DNA of 55,991 nucleotides, from positions 1 through 55,991 of the forward strand of contig JAGGDU010000151.1 in assembly GCA_018457135.1 (NCBI GenBank), read 5' to 3'. Source of the DNA: Trichodesmium erythraeum GBRTRLIN201 (GTDB lineage: Bacteria > Cyanobacteriota > Cyanobacteriia > Cyanobacteriales > Microcoleaceae). The notes below the pieces were generated by a model. It had not been told where the DNA came from and searched no databases. It worked only from the letters and a program-made list of their open reading frames with translations. Made by a program: the position numbers and the translations under genes. Below are positions 35,694 to 46,081 of this stretch, piece after piece. How positions within the stretch are numbered: position 1 is the first letter of the stretch; each line of letters starts with the position of its first letter.

Positions 35694-36707
35694 ATGGCTT
35701 TTCGTATTTTATGCTTAGATGGTGGTGGTATTAGAGGTATTATGCCTGCCCGTATTCTTCAAAAAGTTGAGGAACGATTAGGTGGCCCTTTAAAAGATCA
35801 TTTTGATCTAATAGCTGGTACTTCAACAGGATCAATATTAGCTGTAGGAATTGGACTCGGAAAAAGCCCTGAAGAAATGTTAAATCTATATCTGGAGAAA
35901 GGTTTGCAAATATTCCCCTATCAATCTCTCTTCTCACTTAAACGACTACCAATCATTTTCAAATATGGTCTTTCTGCTCCCAAGTTTTCCCACGAAGGCT
36001 TAATGGGGGTACTTCAGGAGCAATTTGGAGAAAATAAATTTTCTGACATTACATCCGATCCTAATAAATTGATGGGCTCGTTAAAAATTCTTGTTCCTAG
36101 CTATGATACCATTAGCCGTAATCCTGTAATATTTAAAAGCTGGGACCATGATCGCTGGTATTCTAAAGTTCCACTCTGGGAAATTTGTCTCTCTTCTGCC
36201 TCAGCCCCAACTTATTTTCCGGCCCACCGTATCAAATATGATGGGCGAGTTTACTCATTAATTGATGGAGGGGTTTGTGCTAATAATCCTGTTGCCTGTG
36301 CTGTGGCAGAGGCTATCAAGCTATTACGTCAGTATTTGGATCAATCTACAGGAGACTCTATTGAGCAGATTAAAGTAATATCTATTGGTACTGGAGATCC
36401 CGCATCTCCAATTCCCTGGGAAAAAGTACGAGGTTGGGGACTGGTCCAATGGGGTTTGCGTATTGCAGATGTATTTATGGATGCTCCCCCTGATATACAT
36501 CGATATGTTGCCGAACAAATCATAGGTGGAATGGATACTGACAGAGAAAAACGCTATCTTCGTCTACAACTACCTCTCAAGGACCCATTACTAGCAATAG
36601 ATGATGCTCGGCAAGCCAACTTAGAGAGAATCTTAGAGGCAACAGATGCCTACATTAATCAGGGAAAAGTACGAAAACAGTTAGAAACATTATTGGCTAA
36701 TTGGTAG
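35694..36707 (+). CDS. Patatin-like phospholipase
   Basis: This 337-residue lipid acyl hydrolase has the Ser-Asp dyad of patatins. DGGGIRG (9-15) is the oxyanion hole, GTSTG (42-46) holds the nucleophile Ser44, and LIDGGVCANNP holds Asp191. No signal peptide or extra domain is seen. A strong CTGGAGG lies 10 bases before the ATG. It may act in membrane lipid turnover. Patatins also serve as effectors in anti-phage systems, but no cyclase or sensor is beside it here, so I do not assign that role. Confidence 0.92.
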   Translation: MAFRILCLDGGGIRGIMPARILQKVEERLGGPLKDHFDLIAGTSTGSILAVGIGLGKSPEEMLNLYLEKGLQIFPYQSLFSLKRLPIIFKYGLSAPKFSHEGLMGVLQEQFGENKFSDITSDPNKLMGSLKILVPSYDTISRNPVIFKSWDHDRWYSKVPLWEICLSSASAPTYFPAHRIKYDGRVYSLIDGGVCANNPVACAVAEAIKLLRQYLDQSTGDSIEQIKVISIGTGDPASPIPWEKVRGWGLVQWGLRIADVFMDAPPDIHRYVAEQIIGGMDTDREKRYLRLQLPLKDPLLAIDDARQANLERILEATDAYINQGKVRKQLETLLANW

Positions 36708-36963
36708 CTTTTATTGCTGAAGTTAAAAATTTAAAGTTAAAGCTAAAATTTAAACTTATGCCTTGATATTGAAGCCGTTTTGGGGTTAATGGGGTATAAA
36801 TTTTGACAATTTTAGCTAATAGGGAATAGAGATTAATATTTGGTATAATTTCTAACATTATTTAAGTGAAGTTGTAAGAGTTAGATAGCAATAATTTTAT
36901 GTTTAAAAACCGCTATATGGCTATTAATAATTCTAAGGATAAAAAAATTGAAATAAATTCTTT
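36708..36963. other. Short AT-rich spacer with heptamer-like repeats
   Basis: Units of the AGTTAAA / AATTTAA / GCTAAAA kind run at 36719-36755 with period about 7. No gene lies between the two converging CDS. Confidence 0.45.
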
Positions 36964-37812
36964 CTAAATCTCTATCATCCGCAAAAATAACAGTAGTTCA
37001 TCTATAATATTTCCTGACCAATGTTCCTGGGGGTAATGTGCTGCTTCTGGCAATTTAACCAACTTTCCATTCTGACAAATATTAGCTAAATTTTCCCCTT
37101 GACTAATATCTAACCAAGGATCTTTTATTCCCCAAATAATTAATGTTGGTTGTTGCCATTCTTTAAAGCCAGATTCAATTTCTGCCATTGACTTTTTTAA
37201 ATCTAAATTTCTCACAATTGCTAATATGGCTCTACCAGCAGCAGAACTTCTTAAATAAGGACTACGATAAACTTCTAAATCTTGATCAGCAACTGTTAAA
37301 CGACTACCTTTTTCTAAAGTTCTATCCACAAATAGAGGATCTTGAGTCAGCATATCTCCAATGAAAGGTATCCCTAATTGTTTAATTTGCCAAGGTAATT
37401 TTGCAGTCGTAGAAAGAGGAGTATTTAAAATAGTTAAACGTTCAATTTTTTTGGGATTTCGTAAAGCATATTGTAAACCTACTGAGCCTAAAAATCCTTG
37501 CACAACTAGATAAAAACGCTCAAGTTGTAGATTATTAATTAACTCTGCTAAAACTTCAATAAAAGCTTCACTTGTGTAGGGAAAATCTCTTTTGTCTAGT
37601 TTCGGAGAAAAACCACAACCTATCCAGTCAGGAGCGATCGCTCGATAACCTGCTTGAGCTAATTCAGGCATAATGACAGTCCAACTATGGCTTTGAGAAG
37701 CTAATCCATGTAATAGTAATACTGGTAGTTTATCTGTTTTCCCATCGGGTTGAGCTTCCCGATAAAACCATTCTATAGAACCAACTGTTACATTTTTTTT
37801 CTCAATTGACAT
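36964..37812 (-). CDS. Alpha/beta-hydrolase-fold protein lacking the usual nucleophile
   Basis: The 282 residues follow the alpha/beta hydrolase plan: LLLHGLASQSHSW (oxyanion region, 32-44), PDWIGCGFSPK (61-71), a late acid loop IIWGIKDPWLD and the terminal His in EAAHYPQEHW. The nucleophile elbow, usually GHSMGG or HDWGG, reads VVQGFLGSVGLQYAL (103-117), with Gly106 where Ser or Asp is expected. I recall the same VVQGFLGS text in other cyanobacteria, so it may be a conserved non-hydrolytic or differently acting subfamily. Adjacent genes are unrelated. Confidence 0.85.
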   Translation of the reverse strand: MSIEKKNVTVGSIEWFYREAQPDGKTDKLPVLLLHGLASQSHSWTVIMPELAQAGYRAIAPDWIGCGFSPKLDKRDFPYTSEAFIEVLAELINNLQLERFYLVVQGFLGSVGLQYALRNPKKIERLTILNTPLSTTAKLPWQIKQLGIPFIGDMLTQDPLFVDRTLEKGSRLTVADQDLEVYRSPYLRSSAAGRAILAIVRNLDLKKSMAEIESGFKEWQQPTLIIWGIKDPWLDISQGENLANICQNGKLVKLPEAAHYPQEHWSGNIIDELLLFLRMIEI

Positions 37813-39430
37813 TTATGTTATTAATTTCTTGTAGACGAATGTTGGCAATTGTATCATTATCTGACAATTAGCAGTTAGCGATATAGACCTTCAAATTTTA
37901 GAGAAGTTTTTGCTATATTTAACCTCTCTCTGTGTCAAATTTATGTTCATTCAATTATTTTATCTATTTAAGTAGTTATGCGTTTAAATTTATCAGTATG
38001 TAAAAAAATGTAAATCTCCATAAATCTCCCCTCCACTCAACTGTTTGTAAGAACCTGAACTTGGTCGATAAAAGTTAATCTAATTAAGTTTTTTTTGCCT
38101 ACCTACTAATGGTTTTTCTAAGGTTTTAAGTTTTACAAAAAACCATAAGATTTAGGAAGTAAGTATTCATTTTCTGGTGAAAAAAAACAAAATTATAGTA
38201 TAGTTTTTATACACATAAAAAAAGTATCTTTCCATTTTTATATCTACTATTTTCTTCTATTCACCCTCATAATTAATATAATTAATAGGAAAGAAAAAAC
38301 GCTATATGTATTGTATTAGTTTGTGGTTGCACTAGATAACCTAGATATAATTTGCTGCTTTACCAGATAAATATGACTACTATTCCAGCGACAATATTTC
38401 CACAAAATTTTCCAACTTAAATCATGATCAAGTTTAATGAAAAACTATAAAATATCTAAATTATTAGAGAATAAAACTATTCCTTATTCCCTATAATAAA
38501 TGAGTTTTAATTATATTTACTATTGTCATTGTTTACTCTCATATAAAACAAATTTTATCATAACAAATTTGGCTAATCATATGAAAAAAGTGAGCCCTAC
38601 TAGAATTAATCTTTGAAGTGTTAAAATTTTGAAATCACAATATTTATGGCAAAATATTCAAAAATAAATTGTTTATAAAACAGAGAGAGCCATATCTAAT
38701 TTTTGATGATACAGTTATTCCGAAAAAAAACTTACCTATTCTAGAGTAGCCGCGTAAAAAACAGAAGAAAAAAGTATATTTTGACTTATTAAAAATGAGT
38801 ATAGTGAAATTATTTTCCCTGCTGTCTGCTCCAACTTTAGCAGAATATATTGTTACTAATTATTTGAGATATTCTAGTAATAATGACATATAAATTAAAT
38901 CACAAACTAGATAAAAAATTGAATAATTTTACATGATAATTAAGCAATTAAATGACATAGAACTTAAATCACAAAATAGATAAAAAATTGAATAATTTTA
39001 CACGATAATTAAGCAATTAACTGAGCTTTAGTTTAGCAAATGTCGCCGGGGGAAAATTAAAATCAATCTTATGGCTTGTACTATATTAGTCTGGAATTAT
39101 TTGAAAAAATTGGCAAATATTCTGGGAAAACTATTGCTCAACTTAAATATGAATTATTATCTAACTATCTAGTCTATGAACTAAAATAACCGGCTATAAA
39201 ACTTACAGTTATTTAAGTTTTATAGATAGAAATAGAGTTAGTAGTATGAGACGACAGCATCTGCATCAAAAATTAACTAGCGATCGCCTAACTTTAGATA
39301 TCTCCAGAAAAACTTCTCAAACCTTTACTTCACCCTTCTAAAATTGGCATTTTTGGATGGGGATTTTTGGAGAGGTCTAATAACTAAAGTTTTACAAAAA
39401 GTTAGCATTTATCTATGAAAATTGGTATTA
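37813..39430. other. 1.6 kb gene-free spacer
   Basis: This is AT-rich without a supported ORF; a 31-codon frame at 39246-39341 is too short to defend. It contains the 69-bp tandem duplication at 38882-39019. No promoter is obvious for the hydrolase on its left, whose start abuts this region. Confidence 0.55.
38882..39019. repeat. Tandem duplication, 2 x 69 bp
   Basis: Copies at 38882-38950 and 38951-39019 are directly adjacent and differ at four positions (65 of 69 identical). Both begin AATGACATA and end TAAGCAATTA. They are non-coding. Confidence 0.9.
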
Positions 39431-39484
39431 AAAAGAGCAAAGCTTCAGAAATGAAGTTTACCTCCACTGCTGATGCTTTGCTCC
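39430..39484 (-). terminator. Terminator of petC-petA
   Basis: GAGCAAAGC (39435-39443) and GCTTTGCTC (39475-39483) form a perfect 9-bp stem, with an inner TTCA/TGAA hairpin on one side. On the minus strand it is followed by TTTTTAATACC. It begins 37 bases past the petA stop. Confidence 0.7.
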
Positions 39485-39520
39485 CCATCAGTCAATTTTC
39501 AAGGGAAAAACTCAGACAAC

Positions 39521-40498
39521 CTAAAAATTCATTTCAGCAGCTTGAACTTTCTCCACTTGTTTTTTCTTCAAGACCAACATAATTTGAGCTAGCATAACCA
39601 AAGCAAAAAATGCCATTAACCATTTAACTCGGTTTGCATCTTGCAGCACAATTTCCGTATCTGCTTGACCAAAACCACCGACATTAGGGTTATTAGTAAT
39701 AACCTGACCTGCTTCAACAGTATCTCCTACAGCAACTAAAAGTTCAGGGCCTGGAGGAACTAGATCTACAACAGTCTCACTATCGGGAGTTTCAATAGTG
39801 ATTTGATTACCTACGTATTCTTCAAAAGTAATATCGGTAATCTTACCACTAGCAGACACGTTATAAGTAGTATTATTGCTCTTATTACCAGCAGGATAAA
39901 CCTGGCCACGTCCTCGGTTACCTCCAGCATGAACAGCATATTTACCAAAGTGGATAGATTTATCTGTTGCAGGATCTGGAGATAATATAGGGAATACAAC
40001 TTCTTGGTATTCATCCCCTGGCATTGGTCCGAATAGAAGAACATTTTCCTGCTCTTCAGAGTAAGGCATGAAATAAAGGTCAGCTAGTTCTTCTTGCCAC
40101 TCTTGAGGTATTCTATCTTCAGGTGCAATTTTAAAGCCCTCAGGCAACATCAATACAGCACCTACATTTAAGCCACCTTTGCTACCATCACCTAATACTT
40201 GTTGAACATCAGTATCATAGGGAATTTTAACAACAGCCTTAAATACTGTATCCGGTAGTACAGACTGAGGTACTTCTACTTCAGTTAGTTTGGCACCAAG
40301 GTGACAGTTAGCACAGACAATTCTGCCTGTAGCCTCTCTGGGAGTTGCTGGAGCAGTTTCTTGTGCCCAGAAAGGATAGGCATTTGCTGCTGGGGAACTT
40401 GTGAGAAATAGTGATATGCATGCGATCGCTACTAAAATTGTCTTGGCGATCTTCTTAATGAAACTACTCCACATAGTTGATAAATTTATTTTTGACAT
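39521..40498 (-). CDS. petA: Cytochrome f
   Basis: Cytochrome f is the c-type heme subunit of cytochrome b6f; it passes electrons to plastocyanin or cytochrome c6 in the lumen. The 325 residues begin with a 40-residue signal ending ANA, so the mature protein starts at Tyr41 (YPFWAQE), whose amino group ligates the heme iron. Covalent heme attaches at CANCH (62-66). The large lumenal domain follows, then one C-terminal span ([18 protein letters not shown]) and a short stromal tail. It follows petC on the same strand after 348 bases, the usual petCA order. Confidence 0.98.
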   Translation of the reverse strand: MSKINLSTMWSSFIKKIAKTILVAIACISLFLTSSPAANAYPFWAQETAPATPREATGRIVCANCHLGAKLTEVEVPQSVLPDTVFKAVVKIPYDTDVQQVLGDGSKGGLNVGAVLMLPEGFKIAPEDRIPQEWQEELADLYFMPYSEEQENVLLFGPMPGDEYQEVVFPILSPDPATDKSIHFGKYAVHAGGNRGRGQVYPAGNKSNNTTYNVSASGKITDITFEEYVGNQITIETPDSETVVDLVPPGPELLVAVGDTVEAGQVITNNPNVGGFGQADTEIVLQDANRVKWLMAFFALVMLAQIMLVLKKKQVEKVQAAEMNF

Positions 40499-40717
40499 TA
40501 CCTATTATGTCTTCTCTCAAAAATCAAAAAATTCTACAAATTTGACGTTGTACCACCATTAACCATCGGAGCTATCACAAATAGCAGCTACTTGATCCAA
40601 CTGATAAAAACGTCACTAATTTAGAAATTTTAACGTTTACTTGCTGGTTCTACGGTAATAGTGAGGAGCAAGACCTTGAAAAGCATTCAGGGGTCTTGCC
40701 TAAGTGTATCTCTAACC

Positions 40718-40778
40718 CTTTATAGTTGCAGCTAATATGCCATCTATTAGATAGTCCATATTCTGGGCAACTATAAAG
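40718..40778 (-). promoter_or_regulatory. Long stem-loop between petC and petA
   Basis: CTTTATAGTTGC (40718-40729) pairs perfectly with GCAACTATAAAG (40767-40778), and AATATG/CATATT pair further inside. The element lies in the 348-base petC-petA spacer, 69 bases after the petC stop. On a petCA transcript it would form an intercistronic hairpin, perhaps an attenuator or mRNA-processing site. It has no T-run. Confidence 0.5.
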
Positions 40779-40846
40779 TTAACAGAATTAATGGCATATT
40801 CATTACATAGGTGCAGCTTAAACTTGTCTTAAAAAATAGACAAAAC

Positions 40847-41386
40847 TTAAACCCACCAAGGCTTTTCTCCGGTACGGAAATCTGTCTCTTCCCATTGAGT
40901 AAAGACCAGTTTATCATCACTAACATTCGCATGAACTAATGCTAGAGATAAAGGTGCTGGCCCCCTCACTACTTTTCCTGTATTGTCATACTGAGAACCA
41001 TGACAGGGACAAATAAATTTATTCTCACTACCATTCCAAGGTACAACACACCCTAGATGAGTACATACTGCATTTAACCCATATTCAGCCAAGGTTTGCT
41101 CTCCTTCGATCACTACATAAGTAGGGTCTCCTTTAAGTCCTTGGGCTAAAGTTCGTTCTCCGGAGTTGTGATTGGCCAAAAATTCACTGACTATAATATC
41201 GTTACCAAGAGCATCTTTAGCTGTTACTCCACCACCAGATCCACCACTAGATGGAGGGATAAAATAGTTAACGACTGGGTAAAGTGCTCCAAGAGCTACT
41301 CCTGTTACAGTTCCAAAAGTGAGAAGATTCATAAATTGACGACGACCCATACTGGGTACATCTGGTGTTCCTTCTGCTTGAGCCAT
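40847..41386 (-). CDS. petC: Cytochrome b6f Rieske iron-sulfur protein
   Basis: It carries the 2Fe-2S cluster that oxidises plastoquinol at the lumenal side of b6f. The 179 residues have a twin-Arg-containing start (GRRQFMN), one membrane anchor (about 20-42), a Gly-rich hinge (SSGGSGGG) and the soluble head. Cluster ligands are C108 and H110 in CTHLGC, and C126 and H129 in CPCHGS; C113 and C128 form the disulfide. GPAPLSLAL is the conserved Pro loop. It is first gene of petCA and divergent from a DUF3067 gene. Confidence 0.98.
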   Translation of the reverse strand: MAQAEGTPDVPSMGRRQFMNLLTFGTVTGVALGALYPVVNYFIPPSSGGSGGGVTAKDALGNDIIVSEFLANHNSGERTLAQGLKGDPTYVVIEGEQTLAEYGLNAVCTHLGCVVPWNGSENKFICPCHGSQYDNTGKVVRGPAPLSLALVHANVSDDKLVFTQWEETDFRTGEKPWWV

Positions 41387-41676
41387 GAATATGTTAGGTG
41401 TTTTTGTTAATTTACATTTCTATTGAATGAATTATATGCAGACAAAAATATAATTGCTGTTAGCCTGCAACTACGGACAAGTTGACAATCTTCTATTAGA
41501 TAGAATAATTCTGTCTTAACGCCGTTTCCTGATTATTATTACATTGTTTTAACTTATACTCTTGATTGTCAAGAAATGTAAACAAAAGGATTTTGAATTA
41601 ATAGAAAAAACATATTATTATATCACAATAAAACTGTGATATAAACTAAACTCAATAGAAAATCTTAGGTGTGGAT

Positions 41677-41985
41677 ATGAAGGGCGAAGAATTATATCAA
41701 TTATTATTCGAAAAGTGGGGTAAGTCTTATGATGTTCAAATACGGCGGATAAAGGACAAAATATTTGTGCAGGTGATGTGGAAGTATTTGGAACAAGCAT
41801 CCTTTCCTATGACAGAACCAGAATATTTAGCTCACTTAGATGATATAGCTACCTATATCAGTGGTTTTGGTAGCGTAGAAACTGTCAGGAATTATATTGA
41901 AAATACAAAGGAAAGACCAAGACTAGGCAAGGCCGTTAGTATTCCTTTAGATCTAGGCGAGAGAGCATCAGAATGGATGTTGTAG
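41677..41985 (+). CDS. DUF3067 family protein
   Basis: This small soluble protein of 102 residues belongs to the DUF3067 family of cyanobacteria and plastids. The core VMWKYLEQASFPMTE and the terminal GKAVSIPLDLGERASEWML are the invariant parts. Molecular function is unknown to me. I prefer ATG 41677 over the in-frame GTG at 41671 because family members start directly at M-x-G-x-E-L. It is divergent from petC across 290 bases, suggesting a link to electron-transport complexes, but this is context only. Confidence 0.85.
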   Translation: MKGEELYQLLFEKWGKSYDVQIRRIKDKIFVQVMWKYLEQASFPMTEPEYLAHLDDIATYISGFGSVETVRNYIENTKERPRLGKAVSIPLDLGERASEWML

Positions 41986-42199
41986 TGCTAACCAGAACTC
42001 AGAAGTCAAAAGTAATTCTTGAGTAAATTTGAGGGTTTATAAATGTCCCCACCCTATCTGCGTAGTGCGATAAAAAAATTCTGGTGTGACAGGAAAATAA
42101 AAACCCTACAAAATTTTTTAACCTATTGATAAATCTTAATCTGATTATACTCAGACAACTTCTCTATGTCCATCACTACCCCTAGAACCAAAACTTAAA
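41986..42199. other. Spacer between DUF3067 gene and intron relic
   Basis: No gene or clear hairpin is seen. It may contain sequence flanking the old intron insertion point, which I cannot place exactly. Confidence 0.4.
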
Positions 42200-42214
42200 A
42201 ATTGACATACTCCC

Positions 42215-42783
42215 GACATTAAATTAAAAGTTCGCCAGATAAGTTAACCTACCCGACTCGTCTTCAGAACGGGACGTTAGACTTTCACCTCCCTCTCGGC
42301 TCCTCTCCCAGACGTCCTTTTTCATTAGTATATCCTTCTATAAGAGTCAACATATCATCCACCTATAAATAGTTTCCGGTAAGTCCTGTCACCTTGGTTT
42401 TGACTAGTTATATTATCTAAGGCAGTTTTTGTATTGTGGCCTCAATGCAACATTTATGTATTCTTAAATGTTTTGTCACCAACTTCAGACCTTAGTGTTA
42501 TGTCCTCTACTGAGGTTAGGTTAGTTAGTCTAAAATTAATCCACAAAATGCGCATTTATTCTTCTGCCATTTTCAAAGCGCGTTGTGACTTCTTTCCTTA
42601 TGCCTAGATATTTAGCTACCCTATTCCAATACGTCTAGTCACCATCTAATAGTGCTTTAATTACCTTTAACTTTGATGTACTTTATGATAGGTACATCTG
42701 AGTGTAGGTTCAATATATATTTCCCATAGTTAAATACCCAACTTCTGGTTTCTTTTACGTTTATATACTTACCTTTCATCCAG
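42215..42783 (-). mobile_element. 3' part of a decayed group II intron
   Basis: On the minus strand the order is: maturase C-terminal coding relic (42783 to about 42424), a spacer, a domain V-like hairpin at 42302-42267 (GAGCCG, GTGAAAGTC, CCGTTC) and a following TGAAGACGAGTCGGG with a domain VI-like stem ending near 42215. The run GGTGAAAGTC inside GAGCCG...GTTCTGAAGACGAG is highly characteristic of cyanobacterial group II introns. The 5' half with the reverse transcriptase core is absent or unrecognisable; 42784-43260 has only broken protein-like text. Confidence 0.75.
42424..42780 (-). pseudogene. Group II intron maturase/HNH C-terminal relic
   Basis: The minus-strand frame gives ETRSWVFNYGKYILNLHSDV then PIIKYIKVKGN, matching the X/DNA-binding region of intron-encoded proteins (..WVFATGKY.L..HSD.PI.RH.KVKG). 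After several stops it continues KWQKNKCAFCGLILD, the first zinc-binding pair of the HNH endonuclease, and LRIHKCCIEATIQKL, a decayed version of the final LLHRHCHD-type motif. At least seven stop codons lie within it. Confidence 0.75.
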
Positions 42784-43603
42784 ACACTAAATTAAAATTA
42801 GAGTGTTGGTCTTTTGGTAATTTTAGATAAAGGTCTGCTCAACTCCTTTAAAGTAAACAATATCTATTTATATGTGTTTTCCCTGACTTTCTGATTTAAT
42901 TGGCCGGGAAGAATAATTACTTAACTTTGATATTTGTAGAATTTTATATACCGATACTCACGTATAATATTACTTGTAATTTTGCTACTTACAATAGACT
43001 CAACTTTTGCCTAATATGGTTTTTATCAAAGCCCAACATATTCAGTTTTATTAATTTTTATTTGGAATTATTAAGCCTTCAGCTTGACCCTTATGATGGC
43101 CCACTTATTCTTAAACGTTCAAGAATTCTTGTAAGAGTTTTTTTGAGGCCACAATTCTCCACTCACTCTCCATTCTTTCTAAAACTTTCTTTAATTGTCT
43201 TGGTTCTTCTTCTCAGCAGTTTTTGAGCCGAGCTTTTTTTTGTGAATTAAGGCTAATAAAATTTACAACCATACTCTACAACACCAAGCATATTCTACAG
43301 GTCAACTTGTAACAGAAAAAAGTAGTATAAGAATCAGTGACTTACTAAGTATTTATAGTATGTAGATATAGAGCCTATTCATTAACTTTTCTCATTCCTC
43401 AAATTCTCAGAAAAATATTAAGTATAAATACTTAGTCTTAATTCTTGACTCCATATTGACCACTATGTTTTTTTCCTAACTTCTGAATTCTGATTCCTGA
43501 TTTTATATTACATCTTGTATTATATATGTAGGTTAAAATTATTGTAGCGGGAGCATCCTACCAGACAGAATTTGTACCTCACTCTTACGCAGGAAATTCT
43601 GTA
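42784..43603. other. Spacer, possibly degraded upstream intron sequence
   Basis: No functional gene is seen. The plus-strand frame at 42900-43226 is hydrophobic and low-complexity and I do not accept it. On the minus strand, pieces such as PRQLKKVLERMESEW near 43150-43220 hint at older coding sequence, not identified. Confidence 0.4.
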
Positions 43604-44686
<1,083 letters not shown>

Positions 44687-44932
44687 TTATTAATTTTGTA
44701 GAAATTATTAAGGTTTTTTTTATGACTTTGGTAGCGATCGCATTGTTTTATAAATATTGTTTTATAAATATTGTGCCATCGCAGTCAATAGTTAATATTA
44801 TATTGAGCTATCTAGGAGGAGCCATCTGAGGGATAACTCTCTAAAGGAAGTAAAAATATCTTCTTTTCAATAATCATACTTTCTAAGCTTTACCAATACT
44901 TTTGATATTTAGTATAAGACAATTTAAATACA

Positions 44933-46081
44933 TTATTGAGGAATAATTTCTGTCACTACATTACTATTACCACCTTGAATAATAACTGTGTCATTTTTGA
45001 GTTGCCCCACTGCTCGAAGACCCCTAACATTAAATGGTGGATCCACTTGACGATAAAATACATTACCCTCTGCTTCAAAAGTTTGATTATTCAAATACCA
45101 AGTTAGGCGATCGCTATTTAATTGAGCTTGATTTTCTTGCCCAATACCAACCACATCTCCTGATAAAACAAAAACATTTTTCTGAAAATTTCCTTGACCT
45201 TTATTAGCTTGTAAAACTACTTTTTCTCCTTGTTCTAATACCCTTATCGGTCCTGGTGAATCAATCAAATCTTGTGGCATATTCCAAATCATCAAATCAC
45301 TACTTATTTGTATTTTTGGGTCAATTCGGAGTAGCTGTACATTTTTCTTCATAGTAGCTATTTTACTTTCTAAATTAAACTCTGATTCTTCACCATAAGC
45401 TATGCCAATAACTTGTTTATCTTTTAATTCTTCTATTTTTATTGGTTTATTAGCAATCAATTTTTTTTGATCTACCTCCCAAAATAACTGGTCGGTTTTT
45501 ATTTTAACCACAGGTTCTTTAAACATAGCTACCACTTGACCATAAAACTCTACTCTTTTTTCTAGACTAATAACTTTTGCCATTTGAGCTGATGCTTGTA
45601 ACTGTTCATTATTACCTGTTATATTGTTGCGAACAATAATTATTCCTGGTTCAGTTAACCATTCTAACTGTTGTCCTCTGATAATTATTTTATTTTGGAT
45701 ATCATATACTTCTATTTCTTCTATAAGTAAAATTTTGTCTCCATCTTGATATACCTCTCCTTGTAATGCAGTAATTTTATATGCTAACCTTCCATCTCGA
45801 AATAATTCACCTTCTGGTTTAGTAACTCTAACTAATTCTTGATTTTTTACATACGAAGCTCGTTTAGATTTTACCCGCCACAACATTTCACCTGCTTCAG
45901 ACGCTTCTTCAAGAGTAACATCATTTAAGGTTAAATCACTTTCTATCGCTTCATTAGAAATAGATTTTTCAGGAATATTTTCTTGATTACAACCAGTTAT
46001 TCCTATAAATAAATTCACCAATATTAATAAAATTATTGATGACTTTTGGAAATAAAAATAATCATTATTTGGTATTTTCAT
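44933..46081 (-). CDS. lptC: LptC-like lipopolysaccharide export protein
   Basis: LptC links the inner-membrane LPS transporter (LptBFG) to the periplasmic bridge. The 382 residues start with a hydrophobic segment and lipobox ITGC (Cys31), so it is a likely lipoprotein; cyanobacterial LptC is often larger than the 190-residue E. coli form. The body has repeated beta-rich OstA/LptC units: LTLNDVTLEEASEAGEMLWR, then RASYVKNQELVRVTKPEGEL, GEVYQDGDKILLIEEIEVYD, and later GNFQKNVFVLSGDVVGIG and FEAEGNVFYRQVDPPFNVRG. No other lpt gene is adjacent. Confidence 0.88.
   Translation of the reverse strand: MKIPNNDYFYFQKSSIILLILVNLFIGITGCNQENIPEKSISNEAIESDLTLNDVTLEEASEAGEMLWRVKSKRASYVKNQELVRVTKPEGELFRDGRLAYKITALQGEVYQDGDKILLIEEIEVYDIQNKIIIRGQQLEWLTEPGIIIVRNNITGNNEQLQASAQMAKVISLEKRVEFYGQVVAMFKEPVVKIKTDQLFWEVDQKKLIANKPIKIEELKDKQVIGIAYGEESEFNLESKIATMKKNVQLLRIDPKIQISSDLMIWNMPQDLIDSPGPIRVLEQGEKVVLQANKGQGNFQKNVFVLSGDVVGIGQENQAQLNSDRLTWYLNNQTFEAEGNVFYRQVDPPFNVRGLRAVGQLKNDTVIIQGGNSNVVTEIIPQ

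Noticed and set aside
35694-36707. Patatin as an anti-phage (CBASS-type) effector
   Set aside because: No nucleotidyltransferase, ubiquitin-like or sensor gene lies beside it; the neighbours are a dehydrogenase and a hydrolase-like gene.
41481-41520. TTGACA in the petC-DUF3067 spacer as a promoter
   Set aside because: No good -10 hexamer lies at 16-18 bases: TAGAAT is too close and ATAATT is a poor match, so I did not annotate it.
42900-43226. 108-codon hydrophobic plus-strand frame
   Set aside because: Composition is that of AT-rich chance sequence, and the opposite strand may carry decayed intron sequence.
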